A DNA stretch of 64,000 bases from Streptomyces luteolus. Its GTDB lineage: Bacteria; Actinomycetota; Actinomycetes; Streptomycetales; Streptomycetaceae. The notes below the pieces were generated by a model. The model was not told the DNA's origin. It saw only the letters and a list, made by a program, of their open reading frames with translations, and did no database searches. The DNA lies in contig NZ_JASCIS010000011.1 in the NCBI RefSeq assembly GCF_029968015.1, positions 62,001 to 126,000 of the forward strand. Reading direction: 5' to 3'. Of the stretch, positions 1-9,477 are shown one piece after another (within the stretch, counting starts at the first letter, position 1; each line of letters begins with the position of its first letter). Both the position numbers and the translations under genes were made by a program.

Positions 1-2
1 GG

Positions 3-302
3 GGCCGCACGGTGTCGATGCTGGAGTACAAGGCCGCGCAGCGCGGCGGCATCGTCGTCAAGGTTCCCGCCGCGAACACCTCACGCCGCTGCTCCGTCTG
101 CGGGTTCATCATCCCCGGCAACAGGCAGACGCAGGCCCGCTTCGTCTGCCAGGCCGACGGCTGCGGATACGAGGAGAACGCGGACACCAACGCCTCACGC
201 AACGTAGATCACGCCGCCGGATCAGCGGTGTCAGGATGTGGAGACCTCGGGGTTACCCGGTCTGTGAAGCGTCAACCAACCACCAGACCGCACGCGGCCT
301 GA
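3..302 (+). CDS. TnpB-type transposon nuclease, C-terminal fragment (cut by window edge)
   Basis: The frame is open to the left edge, so only the last 99 codons are seen. They contain the zinc ribbon of IS200/IS605 OrfB/TnpB proteins: CSVC, then a second cysteine pair in CQADGC, followed by ENADTNASRN, which carries the last RuvC-type aspartate and the family's usual NASRN end. In this family TnpB is an RNA-guided nuclease whose guide RNA overlaps the 3' end of its gene. The hairpin just downstream fits that. Whether the missing N-terminal part is intact cannot be told here. Confidence 0.8.
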   Translation, partial: GRTVSMLEYKAAQRGGIVVKVPAANTSRRCSVCGFIIPGNRQTQARFVCQADGCGYEENADTNASRNVDHAAGSAVSGCGDLGVTRSVKRQPTTRPHAA

Positions 303-345
303 GATGGGATTCCCCCTGCTTCAGCAGGGGGAGGAGATCAATAAC
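303..345 (+). mobile_element. Right end of the IS200/IS605-type element, with terminal hairpin
   Basis: A perfect 8-bp stem (CCCCCTGC at 312-319, GCAGGGGG at 324-331) with a TTCA loop lies 10 bases after the tnpB stop, followed by AGGAGATCAATAAC. IS200/IS605 ends are subterminal hairpins, and TnpB guide RNA scaffolds end near this boundary. The last element base is probably around 338-342. The exact end is inferred; no target repeat is expected for this family. Confidence 0.6.
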
Positions 346-353
346 ATCAGTTC

Positions 354-1019
354 ATGACAGACAAGACGACGACCAGCCGATGGGCCCCGGGCACCCCCGT
401 CCTGTGGCGGTACCGGGACAACGCGAGCCCCCGCTTCCACATCTGCCGTCCCGTCACCGTCGTGCAGGACACCGATGAACTGCTCGCCGTCTGGCTCGCG
501 CCGGGCACCGAGTGCGTCAAACCCGTGCTCCGGGACGGCACTCCGGTCCACGAGGAGCCGCTGGCCACCCGGTACACGAGCCCGCGCACCGTGCGCCGCG
601 ACCGCTGGTTCGGCACCGGGGTGCTCAAGCTGGCCCGGCCCCGCGAGCCCTGGTCCGTCTGGCTGTTCTGGGAGCCGGGCTGGGAGTTCCGCAGCTGGTA
701 CGTCAACCTTGAGGAGCCGCGCACCCGTTGGACGGGCGGGGTCGACTCGCAGGATCACTTTTTGGACATCTCCGTGAGCCCGGACCGCAGTTGGCGCTGG
801 CACGACGAGGACGAGTTCGCGCAGGCCCAGCGCGACGGCCTGATGAGCGCCCGACAGGCGCGTGCGGTGCGCTCCGCGGGCCGTGCGGCGGTCGAGTCGA
901 TCGAGGCGTGGGGGGCGCCGTTCGACTCCGGCTGGGAGGAATGGCGTCCCGATCCGGAGTGGAATGTGCCGTTCCTGCCGGTGGACTGGGATCGTACGCC
1001 CGCGCATGTGTCCCCATGA
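354..1019 (+). CDS. DUF402 (FomD-like) domain protein
   Basis: 221 residues. The centre (residues about 85-150) has the DUF402 layout: a WSVWLFW strand, then WYVNLEEPRTRW and an acidic DSQDHFLDI segment. In the family such Asp/Glu residues bind a metal in a beta-barrel phosphohydrolase fold; FomD cleaves a CMP ester in fosfomycin biosynthesis. No fosfomycin genes are nearby, so the substrate is unknown. The ATG at 354 lies just after the IS end, so the element may have landed in its promoter. A basic helical stretch precedes a Trp/Pro-rich C-terminus. Confidence 0.75.
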   Translation: MTDKTTTSRWAPGTPVLWRYRDNASPRFHICRPVTVVQDTDELLAVWLAPGTECVKPVLRDGTPVHEEPLATRYTSPRTVRRDRWFGTGVLKLARPREPWSVWLFWEPGWEFRSWYVNLEEPRTRWTGGVDSQDHFLDISVSPDRSWRWHDEDEFAQAQRDGLMSARQARAVRSAGRAAVESIEAWGAPFDSGWEEWRPDPEWNVPFLPVDWDRTPAHVSP

Positions 1020-1151
1020 GACCCTTGCTGCGCCCCCATGGTCCAAACGTAGGATCGTCGTCCACAAGGGCGCGTAGTACGGCGCGGAACGAGGGCAACT
1101 GACCAGGCCTTCGAACTTTCTGACCGTACGTCATCGAGGGGCGGCAGTGAC

Positions 1152-1826
1152 GTGAGCGAAGGGTACGAGGGGTACGGCGGCGGCGCCGCACCGGACCGTA
1201 CCGGGCAGGCCGAGGCCTTCGACGCCATCGGCGCGCGGTACGACGAGGCCTTCCCGCACAAGGAAGGTCAGCTCGCCGCCGGTGAGTGGCTCGCCAAGAC
1301 CCTGCCGCCCGGGTCCCGGGTCCTCGACGTGGGCTGCGGCACCGGCGTCCCCACGGCGCGGCAGCTCGTGGACGCCGGGCACACCGTCGTCGGCGTGGAC
1401 CTGTCGGCGACGATGCTGGGCCTCGCCCGCCGGAACGTGCCCGAGGGCGAGTTCCACCAGCGGGACATCGCCGGGCTGCGGGCCGAAGGGCCGGGCGGAC
1501 TCGGCACGTTCGACGGCATCACCTGCTTCTTCACGCTGCTGATGCTGCCGCGCGCGGAGATCCCGCACGCGCTCGCGAGGCTGCGCTCGCTACTTCGCCC
1601 CGGTGGCCTGCTCTCGCTGTCGATGGTCGAGGCCGACCTCGACGACACGGCGATCCCGTTCCTCGGCCGGACGATCCGGGTATCGGGATTCCGGCGGGAC
1701 GCCCTGCGCGAGGTCGTGGGCGCCGCAGGCCTGGACATCGCCGGTGAGGACGCGTACGCGTACGAACCGGCCGGACCCGACGCCCACCCCGAACACCAGC
1801 TGTTCCTCAACTGCCGACGCGCGTGA
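1152..1826 (+). CDS. Class I SAM-dependent methyltransferase
   Basis: 224 residues from a GTG start. Motif I is LDVGCGTG at about residues 57-64, followed by GVDLSATML (acidic residue for the SAM ribose) and FDGITCFFTLLMLPR, then LLRPGGLLSLSMVE, the usual post-motif strand. Two YDEAF/Y-containing N-terminal helices precede it. Substrate unknown. It ends 67 bases before the likely start of the phosphatase gene, in the same direction. Confidence 0.8.
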   Translation: MSEGYEGYGGGAAPDRTGQAEAFDAIGARYDEAFPHKEGQLAAGEWLAKTLPPGSRVLDVGCGTGVPTARQLVDAGHTVVGVDLSATMLGLARRNVPEGEFHQRDIAGLRAEGPGGLGTFDGITCFFTLLMLPRAEIPHALARLRSLLRPGGLLSLSMVEADLDDTAIPFLGRTIRVSGFRRDALREVVGAAGLDIAGEDAYAYEPAGPDAHPEHQLFLNCRRA

Positions 1827-1893
1827 GGCACTTCGCAGGCACCAACTCATCGCGCGCGCCGCGCGCAGCCCCGGACGGACGGATTCAGAACGC

Positions 1894-4128
1894 GTGACGG
1901 AGCACCCCACCTCCCAGGAGGGCAGGCAGCCGCGAGCTGCCCGGCCGAACCCCGCGGACCCTCGCGGGGCGCTGCTGCGTTCCCCGGACTCCGCCGAAGG
2001 ACCGGACAGCCCGGGCCGCGGTGACGGCACGGAGGCCCCCGGCACCCGGCCCGCCGAGCATTCGGGCGCGGCCGCACCCCGGACCGCCGCCGCCTTACCG
2101 TCCCAGAACCGGACCGGCGGCGACGACGACGGCGAGCACCGCAAGACCGGCCCCGCCGACACCCCCGAACCGGACGCGCACCGCCCGCGCCCCGGGCCGC
2201 TGCCCGTGCCCCCGGCCCGGATGGGCTCTGCGGGCGGCGAGAGCGGCCGCTCCGGCCCCTCCGTGCACCCCGCGCCCTCCGCGCACCCCGGCGCCTCCGC
2301 CGCCGTACCCTCCGACGGCCGGGCGGACGGACTGCCGCCCGCCCCTCCCGTACCGCCCGCGCCCCCGTCCGGCGACGGCGACGCGGCCCGGCACGGCGGG
2401 GACCGGCTGCGGTTCGTGGGCGCCGCGACCCGGCGGATCGCGCGCGGCATAGACCTCGACGAGATCGTGATGGGCCTGTGCCGGGCCACCGTGCCCACGT
2501 TCTCCGACGCGATCCTCGTCTACCTCCGCGACCCGCTCCCGGTCGGCGACGAGCGGCCCGTCGGCCCCGTCGTGCTGCGCCTGCGCCGCACCGACCGCAT
2601 ACCCGACGAGATGGACGACACCGTCTCCGAGAGCGGCAGCCTGCTCGCCCCGCTGCCGGTGCCGCCCGACGCGACGCCGAGCCTGCAGCTGCGCTGGAGC
2701 CGGGGCGAGCCCAACGCCGCCGAGCTGTGCGAGGTGCGGACCGGCGGCGCGCTCGCCGAAGTGCTGCGCGGCGTCCGTCCGGTGTTCGGCGACACCCCGG
2801 CCGCGCGCGCCGCGCTGCCCGAACTCCTCGGCGACGAACACACGCTGCCCGAGGGCCGGCGCGCGGTCCTCGCCCCGCTGCGGGGCCGGCGGCGGGTGAT
2901 CGGCGCGGCCGTGTTCCTGCGCCGCCCCGAGCGCGCCGCGTTCGAGCAGGACGACCTGCTCGTGGCCGCGCAGCTCGCCACGCACACCGCGCTCGGCATC
3001 GACAAGGCCGTGCTCTACGGCCGCGAGGCGTACATCGCGGACGAGCTGCAGCGCACGATGCTGCCCGAGACGCTGCCGCAGCCCACCGGCGTGCGGCTCG
3101 CCAGCCGGTACCTCCCGGCCGCCGAGACCGCCCGCGTCGGCGGCGACTGGTACGACGCGATCCCACTGCCCGGCAGCCGCGTCGCCCTGGTCGTCGGGGA
3201 CGTCATGGGCCACTCCATGACCTCGGCCGCGATCATGGGCCAGCTGCGCACCACCGCGCAGACCCTCGCCGGGCTCGACCTGCCGCCACAGGAGGTCCTG
3301 CACCACCTCGACGAACAGGCCCAGCGCCTGGGCACGGACCGCATGGCGACCTGCCTGTACGCGGTCTACGACCCGGTCGCGCACCGCATCACCATCGCCA
3401 ACGCCGGCCACCCGCCGCCCGTACTGCTGCACCTCGGCGGGCGGGCCGAGGTCCTGCGCGTACCGGCGGGGGCGCCGATCGGCGTCGGCGGGGTCGACTT
3501 CGAGGCCGTCGAGCTGGACGCACCGGCCGGGGCGACGCTGCTGCTCTACACCGACGGCCTGGTCGAGTCCCGTCTGCGGGACGTGTGGACCGGCATCGAG
3601 CAGCTGCGGGAACGGCTCGCCGCCACCGCCGAGTTGACCGGACCCGACCACGCCCCGCCGCTCGAAGCGCTCTGCGACGAGGTGCTCGACATGCTCGGAC
3701 CGGGCGACCGGGACGACGACATCGCGCTGCTCGCCGCCCGCTTCGACGGCATCGCGCCCAGCGACGTCGCGTACTGGCAGCTCGACCCGGAGGACTCCGC
3801 GCCCGGCCGGGCCCGGCGGCTCGCGCGGCGCGCCCTGGCCGCGTGGGACCTGGAGGACCTCACGGAGCCGGTGGAGCTCCTGGTCAGCGAGGTCGTGACG
3901 AACGCGGTGCGGTACGCGTCCCGGCCGATCACGCTGCGGCTCCTTCGGACGGACGTCCTGCGCTGCGAGGTCGGGGACGACGTTCCGCAGCTGCCCCGGC
4001 TGCGGCAGGCGCGGGCCACGGACGAGGGCGGGCGCGGCCTGTACCTGGTCAACCGGCTCGCCCGGCGCTGGGGCGCGACGCGGCTCTCCACCGGCAAGGT
4101 GGTGTGGTTCGAGCTGAACCGGGGTTGA
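1894..4128 (+). CDS. GAF-SpoIIE phosphatase-HATPase signalling protein
   Basis: About 744 residues from the GTG at 1894; the frame is open further upstream but would overlap the methyltransferase, and a start near 2221 is also possible. Residues 1-165 are Pro/Ala/Gly-rich and look disordered. A GAF-like region (about 170-370) leads into a PP2C/SpoIIE domain (about 383-622, RVGGDWYDA and VGDVMGH metal-binding Asp residues, LLYTDGL). The C-terminus is a RsbW-like ATPase (ELLVSEVVTNAVRYA N-box, GRGLYLV). Such proteins act in streptomycete anti-sigma/anti-anti-sigma switching. Carrying both phosphatase and kinase-type domains is common in the genus. Confidence 0.88.
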   Translation: MTEHPTSQEGRQPRAARPNPADPRGALLRSPDSAEGPDSPGRGDGTEAPGTRPAEHSGAAAPRTAAALPSQNRTGGDDDGEHRKTGPADTPEPDAHRPRPGPLPVPPARMGSAGGESGRSGPSVHPAPSAHPGASAAVPSDGRADGLPPAPPVPPAPPSGDGDAARHGGDRLRFVGAATRRIARGIDLDEIVMGLCRATVPTFSDAILVYLRDPLPVGDERPVGPVVLRLRRTDRIPDEMDDTVSESGSLLAPLPVPPDATPSLQLRWSRGEPNAAELCEVRTGGALAEVLRGVRPVFGDTPAARAALPELLGDEHTLPEGRRAVLAPLRGRRRVIGAAVFLRRPERAAFEQDDLLVAAQLATHTALGIDKAVLYGREAYIADELQRTMLPETLPQPTGVRLASRYLPAAETARVGGDWYDAIPLPGSRVALVVGDVMGHSMTSAAIMGQLRTTAQTLAGLDLPPQEVLHHLDEQAQRLGTDRMATCLYAVYDPVAHRITIANAGHPPPVLLHLGGRAEVLRVPAGAPIGVGGVDFEAVELDAPAGATLLLYTDGLVESRLRDVWTGIEQLRERLAATAELTGPDHAPPLEALCDEVLDMLGPGDRDDDIALLAARFDGIAPSDVAYWQLDPEDSAPGRARRLARRALAAWDLEDLTEPVELLVSEVVTNAVRYASRPITLRLLRTDVLRCEVGDDVPQLPRLRQARATDEGGRGLYLVNRLARRWGATRLSTGKVVWFELNRG

Positions 4129-4270
4129 GGGGCCCTCCGGGCGGTGTTCCGGGGCGGATGCGGGGTACTCGGGCGGCAGGTCCACCCGGGGGCCCACACC
4201 AGGGCTTTCCGGGCAAGCCGGACAAATGTTGCCGACAGTCGGTCGGCGGCGTTGACTGGCATCCCCGAAA

Positions 4271-4342
4271 CCTCAGATCCGACCTCAGATCCAACCTCAG
4301 ATCCGACCTCAGATCCGACCTCTGATCCGACCTCTGATCCAC
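4271..4342 (+). repeat. Six tandem 12-bp repeats before the catalase gene
   Basis: Six exactly abutting copies of CCTCAGATCCGA, with single changes (CAA in copy 2, CTCTG in copies 5 and 6, final CAC). The array ends directly at the GGGAGG ribosome site (4343-4348) of the catalase gene. It is therefore inside the mRNA leader or promoter and could alter expression if copy number changes. Confidence 0.95.
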
Positions 4343-4354
4343 GGGAGGACGCTC

Positions 4355-5821
4355 GTGACCGAGGCACCGCAGAAGGCCCCGTACACCACCTCGAACACCG
4401 GGATCCCGGTGGAGAGCGACGAGCACTCGCTCACCGTCGGGCCCGATGGACCGATCCTGCTCCAGGACCACTACCTCATCGAGAAGATGGCCCAGTTCAA
4501 CCGGGAGCGGGTCCCCGAGCGGGTGGTCCACGCCAAGGGTTCGGGGGCGTACGGCTTCTTCGAAGTCACCAACGACGTCAGCCAGTTCACCAAGGCCGAC
4601 CTCTTCCAGCCGGGCCGCCGCACCGACATGCTGGCCCGCTTCTCCACGGTCGCCGGTGAGCAGGGCTCCCCCGACACCTGGCGCGACCCGCGCGGTTTCG
4701 CCCTCAAGTTCTATACGGACCACGGCAATTACGACCTGGTCGGCAACAACACCCCGGTGTTCTTCGTCCGGGACACGATCAAGTTCCAGGACTTCATCCG
4801 CTCCCAGAAGCGCCGCCCCGACAACGGGCTGCGCGACCACGACATGCAGTGGGACTTCTGGACCCTGTCGCCCGAGTCCGCGCACCAGGTCACCTGGCTG
4901 ATGGGCGACCGCGGCATCCCGAAGTCGTACCGCCACATGAACGGGTACAGCTCGCACACCTACATGTGGATCAACGGCGGCGGCGAGCGGTTCTGGGTGA
5001 AGTACCACTTCAAGACCGACCAGGGCATCGACTTCCTCACCCAGTCCGAGGCCGACGAACTGGCCGGCTCGGACCCCGACCTCCACCGCCGCGACCTGTT
5101 CGACGCGATCGCGGGCGGCAACGCCCCGAGCTGGACGCTGAAGGTCCAGATCATGCCGTTCGAGGACGCGGCGGACTACCGCTTCAACCCCTTCGACCTG
5201 ACGAAGGTGTGGCCGCACGGCGACTACCCGCTGATCGAGGTCGGCCGCATGACCCTCGACCAGAACCCGGAGGACTACTTCATCCACATCGAGCAGGCCG
5301 CGTTCGAGCCGTCCAACATGGTCCCGGGCGTCGGCCCCTCCCCGGACAAGATGCTCCTCGGCCGGCTCTTCTCGTACCCCGACACCCACCGCTACCGCAT
5401 CGGCCCCAACTACGCCCAGCTGCCGCCCAACCGGCCGCGCTCGCCGGTCAACTCGTACGCGAAGGACGGACCGATGCGGTACGCGCCGTCCGAGGCGGCG
5501 CGGCCGTACGCCCCGAACTCGTACGGCGGTCCCGAAGCCGAGTTCACCGGGCGGTTCGGTGACCCGGCGGGCTGGGAGACGGCGGGCGAGATGGTGCGCG
5601 AGGCGACCAAGCGGCACGCCGAGGACGACGACTGGGGCCAGCCCGGCACGATGGTCCGCCAGGTCCTGGACGACGCGGCCCGCGAGCGGTTGGTGTCGAA
5701 CGTGTCCGGCCATCTCCTGGACGGGGTGTCCCGGCCGGTGCTGGACCGGGCCGTCCAGTACTGGCGCAACATCGACAAGGGGGTCGGGGACCGGATCGCG
5801 GCGAAGGTCAACGGGGGCTGA
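4355..5821 (+). CDS. Monofunctional haem catalase (clade 3 type)
   Basis: 488 residues, the usual length of small-subunit catalases. The catalytic His is in [17 protein letters not shown] (about residue 61). The Asn is in [17 protein letters not shown], and the proximal haem Tyr in [22 protein letters not shown]-type residues are plausible but not assigned. GTG start with GGGAGG seven bases upstream. It dismutates H2O2 in the cytoplasm. No Fur-family catR gene is next to it, unlike some Streptomyces catalase loci; the leader holds a 12-bp repeat array instead. Confidence 0.95.
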   Translation: MTEAPQKAPYTTSNTGIPVESDEHSLTVGPDGPILLQDHYLIEKMAQFNRERVPERVVHAKGSGAYGFFEVTNDVSQFTKADLFQPGRRTDMLARFSTVAGEQGSPDTWRDPRGFALKFYTDHGNYDLVGNNTPVFFVRDTIKFQDFIRSQKRRPDNGLRDHDMQWDFWTLSPESAHQVTWLMGDRGIPKSYRHMNGYSSHTYMWINGGGERFWVKYHFKTDQGIDFLTQSEADELAGSDPDLHRRDLFDAIAGGNAPSWTLKVQIMPFEDAADYRFNPFDLTKVWPHGDYPLIEVGRMTLDQNPEDYFIHIEQAAFEPSNMVPGVGPSPDKMLLGRLFSYPDTHRYRIGPNYAQLPPNRPRSPVNSYAKDGPMRYAPSEAARPYAPNSYGGPEAEFTGRFGDPAGWETAGEMVREATKRHAEDDDWGQPGTMVRQVLDDAARERLVSNVSGHLLDGVSRPVLDRAVQYWRNIDKGVGDRIAAKVNGG

Positions 5822-5858
5822 GCTCCGGGGCTCCGCCCCGGACCCCGCTCCTCAAGCG

Positions 5859-5888
5859 CCGGAGGGGCTGAAAAATCAGCCCCTCCGG
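5859..5888. terminator. Bidirectional terminator hairpin between catalase and PBP genes
   Basis: Perfect 13-bp stem (CCGGAGGGGCTGA / TCAGCCCCTCCGG) with an AAAA loop, between two convergent genes. The stem sequence recurs at 28.5, 45.95 and 63.65 kb. Confidence 0.85.
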
Positions 5889-5893
5889 AAAAG

Positions 5894-8257
5894 CTAGTCC
5901 CGGCCCGGCTTGTCCGGTTTGCCGTTGCCGTTTCCGCCACCCGGGTCCGTCGGGATGCCCCAGGAGCCGGAGGGGTCCGGGCTCGTGGGCAGGTCCGTCG
6001 GGCCGTCCGTCGGCGGCTCGGTCGTCGGCCCGTCCGTCGGCGGCTCCGTGGTCGGCGGCTCGGTCGTCGGGTCCTCCGAAGTCGGCGGCGCCGTCGGCGT
6101 GTCCGAAGGATCGGTCGACGGGGCCTCGCTCGTCGGCTCCGCCGGAGGCGAAACGCCCGCGCCCATGTCCGTGTCGAGGTCGAACCGCGCGTCCGAGCCG
6201 CCGTTCAGAGCGCCCAGGGTGTACGCGGCCCAGATCCGGGACGGGAAGCCGCTGCCGTGGATCTTGCCGTCGCCACCGGCACCGGCGAGCGAGACGTGGT
6301 CGTTGGTCTTCGCGGGCGACTTGTCCGGCCGCTTCAGGTCGCCGCCGCCCTCGGGCGCCTCACCGAACATGCCCACCACGGTGACCATCTCGGGGGTGTA
6401 GCCCGCGAACCACGCCGACACGTTGTTGTCCGACGTACCGGTCTTGCCCGCGGCCTCGTACTTGCCCGCGTACCGACCCGAACCGACCACCGAGCCGGTG
6501 CCGTCGTTGACCACGCCCTGCAGGACGGAGGTCACGGAGTCGGCGGTGGTGCGCTGGACCACCTGTTCGCCGAGCGTCTCCGGCTCGATCGTCTCGCGGT
6601 CCTTGTGCGTGGCCGACTTGAGGATGGACGGGGTGACCTTCTTGCCGTGGTTGTCGAGCGTCGCGTAGACGCCCGCCATGTCCATCGGGCTCGCGCCCAT
6701 CGAGCCGAGCGTCATCGCCGGTTCCGTGGTGATCTTCTGCATGCCCAGGTCGGAGGCGGTCCGCGCGACCCGGTCCATGCCGACGTCGGCGCCCATCTGC
6801 GCGAACACCGAGTTCACCGACTTGTCCATGGCCCGCTGGACGGTGACGTCGCCGTAGTCCTTCTTGCCCTCGTTCGGCGGGGCGTACGGCTTCTCCCCGC
6901 CCTCGACGGGACGGCCGCTGGTGCCGTCGTAGACCGTGCTCGCGCTGATCGGGGTGCCGTCCTGCGTCTGGGCGTCGTTCTCCAGGGCCGCGGCGAGGAT
7001 CACCGGCTTGAAGGTCGAGCCGGGCTGGTAGTCACGGCGGGTGGCGTTGGACTGGTAGTGCTTGAGGTAGTCCTCGCCGCCGTAGAGGGCGATGACCTCG
7101 CCGGTCTTCGGGTCCACGGAGACCGCGCCGGCCTGCACGGCGGCGTCGACCTTCCGCTTGTCCGTGTCCAGCTTGTCGTTGAGCTCCTTGTCGACCGCCT
7201 TGAGCAGGGCCTTCTGCTTCTTCGGGTCGATGTTCAGGGTGACGGTCCAGCCGCCCGCCTTGACCTTGGCGACGGCGTCCTCGCGGGTGTCGCCGCGGCG
7301 CATCAGCTCGTCCACGATCTGCTCGTCGGCCGCGTCCACCAGGTACCCGGCCTGCCCCGCCTTGCCCGCCTCCGGCTTGGGCTTTCCGGGCTTGTCGAAG
7401 GTCATGCCGGACCGCTTGCCCTGGTCCAGCCAGCCCTCCTCGACCATGTTGTCGAGTACGTAGTTCCAGCGCTGCTTGACGAGCTTCTTACTGGCCGGCG
7501 ACGCGGCCGCCCAGTCGTACTGGCTGGGGGCCTGCAGCAGCGCCGCGAGATAGGCGCCCTGCTCGACGGAGAGCTCCTCGGCGTCGACGCCGTAGTAGGC
7601 CTGGGCGGCGGCCTGGATGCCGTACGCGCCGCGGCCGTAGTAGCTGGTGTTGATGTAGCCCGCGAGGATCTCGTCCTTGGACTTCTTCTGGTCGACCTTG
7701 AGGGAGATCACCAGCTCCTTGAGCTTGCGGGTGACCGTCTGGTCCTGGTTCAGGTAGTAGTTCTTGACGTACTGCTGGGTGATCGTCGAGCCGCCCTGCT
7801 TGCCCTTGCCGGTGAGGGTGTTGACGACGCCGCGGGCGGTGCCCTTGAGGTCGACGCCCTGGTCCTTGTAGAAGGACTTGTTCTCGGCGGCCACGAAGGT
7901 CTTCTGCACCGGCTTCGGCACCCGGTCGAGACCGACGATCTCGCGGTTCACCTCTCCGGTGCGGGTGATGACGCTGCCGTCCGCGTACTTGTAGACGTTG
8001 CTCTGCTGCTCGGCCTGGGCGTTGGCCTCCGGGACCGGCACCAGCAGGTACAGCGCGATGAAGCCGCCCATCGCGAGCAGGCAGAGCCCGAAGAGGGTGC
8101 CGAGGACGCGCTTGACGGTGAAGAAGCGGCGTATGCCGCCCTTGCCCTTGGCGGCCCGGCGGGCGCCACGGGGGCGTATGCCGTCGGACTGCGACCGCGC
8201 CGCCGCCCGGCGTGCCCCGCCGCGCTGCCGCGCTCGTCTCGCTTCCGCTCGCCCCAT
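5894..8257 (-). CDS. Class A penicillin-binding protein (transglycosylase/transpeptidase)
   Basis: 787 residues. A basic cytoplasmic N-terminus (1-49) and one membrane helix (about 50-73) precede the GT51 domain (AAENKSFYKDQG about 123-133, GGSTITQQYVKN about 155-165). The transpeptidase domain has QPGSTFKP with Ser414, SVN 480-482 and KTG 605-607. The last 110 residues are Pro/Thr repeats (PTTEPPTDGPT type), a wall-spanning or disordered tail usual in streptomycete PBPs. The enzyme polymerises and crosslinks peptidoglycan outside the membrane. Confidence 0.95.
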   Translation of the reverse strand: MGRAEARRARQRGGARRAAARSQSDGIRPRGARRAAKGKGGIRRFFTVKRVLGTLFGLCLLAMGGFIALYLLVPVPEANAQAEQQSNVYKYADGSVITRTGEVNREIVGLDRVPKPVQKTFVAAENKSFYKDQGVDLKGTARGVVNTLTGKGKQGGSTITQQYVKNYYLNQDQTVTRKLKELVISLKVDQKKSKDEILAGYINTSYYGRGAYGIQAAAQAYYGVDAEELSVEQGAYLAALLQAPSQYDWAAASPASKKLVKQRWNYVLDNMVEEGWLDQGKRSGMTFDKPGKPKPEAGKAGQAGYLVDAADEQIVDELMRRGDTREDAVAKVKAGGWTVTLNIDPKKQKALLKAVDKELNDKLDTDKRKVDAAVQAGAVSVDPKTGEVIALYGGEDYLKHYQSNATRRDYQPGSTFKPVILAAALENDAQTQDGTPISASTVYDGTSGRPVEGGEKPYAPPNEGKKDYGDVTVQRAMDKSVNSVFAQMGADVGMDRVARTASDLGMQKITTEPAMTLGSMGASPMDMAGVYATLDNHGKKVTPSILKSATHKDRETIEPETLGEQVVQRTTADSVTSVLQGVVNDGTGSVVGSGRYAGKYEAAGKTGTSDNNVSAWFAGYTPEMVTVVGMFGEAPEGGGDLKRPDKSPAKTNDHVSLAGAGGDGKIHGSGFPSRIWAAYTLGALNGGSDARFDLDTDMGAGVSPPAEPTSEAPSTDPSDTPTAPPTSEDPTTEPPTTEPPTDGPTTEPPTDGPTDLPTSPDPSGSWGIPTDPGGGNGNGKPDKPGRD

Positions 8258-8470
8258 TGCTCCGTCGCTCCAGTCAGTTCGGCTCCCCCGGGTCAGCTCA
8301 TGAAGCTAACACCGGCCATGCGGACAAAGGACTGCCGATCCGGCCTTTTCCGGACGTGACAATCAGCACCTGTCCCATGGGAACCGACTCATCGGGCGCA
8401 CGAAGGGTTGCCCACGCAGTGTGTGGAGGGTTGGCAACGGGCGGGTTGGCAGGAGCGGACGGCGGGGATT

Positions 8471-8486
8471 AAAGTGCTAGCACTTT
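8471..8486. promoter_or_regulatory. 16-bp perfect palindrome, likely operator of the SPFH operon
   Basis: AAAGTGCTAGCACTTT is fully self-complementary and lies 38 bases upstream of the SPFH start codon, where a promoter is expected. The operon encodes a ribbon-helix-helix protein, a class that binds such short palindromes, so autoregulation is the simplest reading. It is not the CIRCE element: there is no 9-base spacer. Confidence 0.65.
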
Positions 8487-8523
8487 GCTTTACCATTGAG
8501 AGCACACAGAATCGGGGACCTCC

Positions 8524-9477
8524 ATGACCAGTCACGACCACACCCCAACCCAGGACCGCACCCCCGCCGCCGACGCCCCCGAGATGCCCGAGCCGGGTGT
8601 CCGGGAGTTCGCCGCGCACTCCATCGGCGGCGGGCTCGCCCTCCTCCTCGGCCTGCTCGGCCTGGCCGCCGGCACCGCCCTGGTGGTGTTCGGCACGATG
8701 GCCGGCTCGGCGGGCGCGAAGGCGGTCATGATCGTCGCGGGTGTACTGATCGGCATCGCCGCGTTCCTCGCGATGTGCGGGCTGAACATGGTGGCGCCGG
8801 GCGAGGCCCGCGTCGTCCAGCTCTTCGGCCGGTACCGCGGCACGATCCGTACGGACGGCCTGCGCTGGGTCAACCCGCTGACGTCCCGGATGAAGATCTC
8901 CACCCGGGTCCGCAACCACGAGACCGCCGTCCTCAAGGTCAACGACGCGTACGGCAACCCGATCGAGCTGGCCGCGGTCGTCGTATGGAAGGTCGAGGAC
9001 ACCGCGCAGGCCTCGTTCGAGGTGGACGACTTCCTGGAGTTCGTCTCGACGCAGACCGAGGCGGCCGTCCGGCACATCGCGATCGAGTACCCCTACGACG
9101 CGCACGACGAGGGGGGCCTGTCGCTGCGCGGCAACGCCGAGGAGATCACCGAGAAGCTGGCGGTCGAGCTGCACGCGCGCGTGGAGGCGGCCGGTGTGCA
9201 GATCATCGAGTCCCGCTTCACGCACCTCGCGTACGCGCCGGAGATCGCCTCGGCGATGCTGCAGCGCCAGCAGGCCGGTGCGGTGGTCGCGGCGCGGCGG
9301 CAGATCGTGGACGGCGCGGTCGGCATGGTCGAGGCGGCGCTCAACCGGCTCACCGAGCAGGACATCGTGGAACTCGACTCGGAGCGCAAGGCGGCCATGG
9401 TGTCCAACCTGATGGTGGTGCTCTGCGGTGACCGCGCGGCGCAGCCGGTCCTCAACACGGGGTCGCTGTACCAGTGA
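8524..9477 (+). CDS. SPFH (band 7/stomatin-like) membrane protein
   Basis: 317 residues. Two hydrophobic helices (about 38-62 and 68-88) are followed by an SPFH domain starting at VAPGEARVVQLFGRYRGTIRTDGLRWVNP. A long helical region (EEITEKLAVELHARVEAAGVQI) follows, as in stomatins and flotillins, which scaffold membrane microdomains. The N-terminal 30 residues are Pro/Asp-rich. Its stop codon overlaps the start of the next gene (GTGA), so the two are translationally coupled. Confidence 0.88.
   Translation: MTSHDHTPTQDRTPAADAPEMPEPGVREFAAHSIGGGLALLLGLLGLAAGTALVVFGTMAGSAGAKAVMIVAGVLIGIAAFLAMCGLNMVAPGEARVVQLFGRYRGTIRTDGLRWVNPLTSRMKISTRVRNHETAVLKVNDAYGNPIELAAVVVWKVEDTAQASFEVDDFLEFVSTQTEAAVRHIAIEYPYDAHDEGGLSLRGNAEEITEKLAVELHARVEAAGVQIIESRFTHLAYAPEIASAMLQRQQAGAVVAARRQIVDGAVGMVEAALNRLTEQDIVELDSERKAAMVSNLMVVLCGDRAAQPVLNTGSLYQ

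Noticed and set aside
1603..1893. N-terminal extension of the SpoIIE phosphatase frame
   Set aside because: It lies wholly within or just after the methyltransferase gene and reads as an Arg/Ser-rich shadow; the first plausible start outside is the GTG at 1894.
4271..4342. CRISPR array at the 12-bp repeats (and at 35.58 and 59.08 kb)
   Set aside because: Units abut with no unique spacers and no cas genes are present; these are simple tandem repeats.
8471..8486. CIRCE heat-shock operator
   Set aside because: Shares AGTGCTA/TAGCACT but has no 9-base spacer and no chaperone gene downstream.
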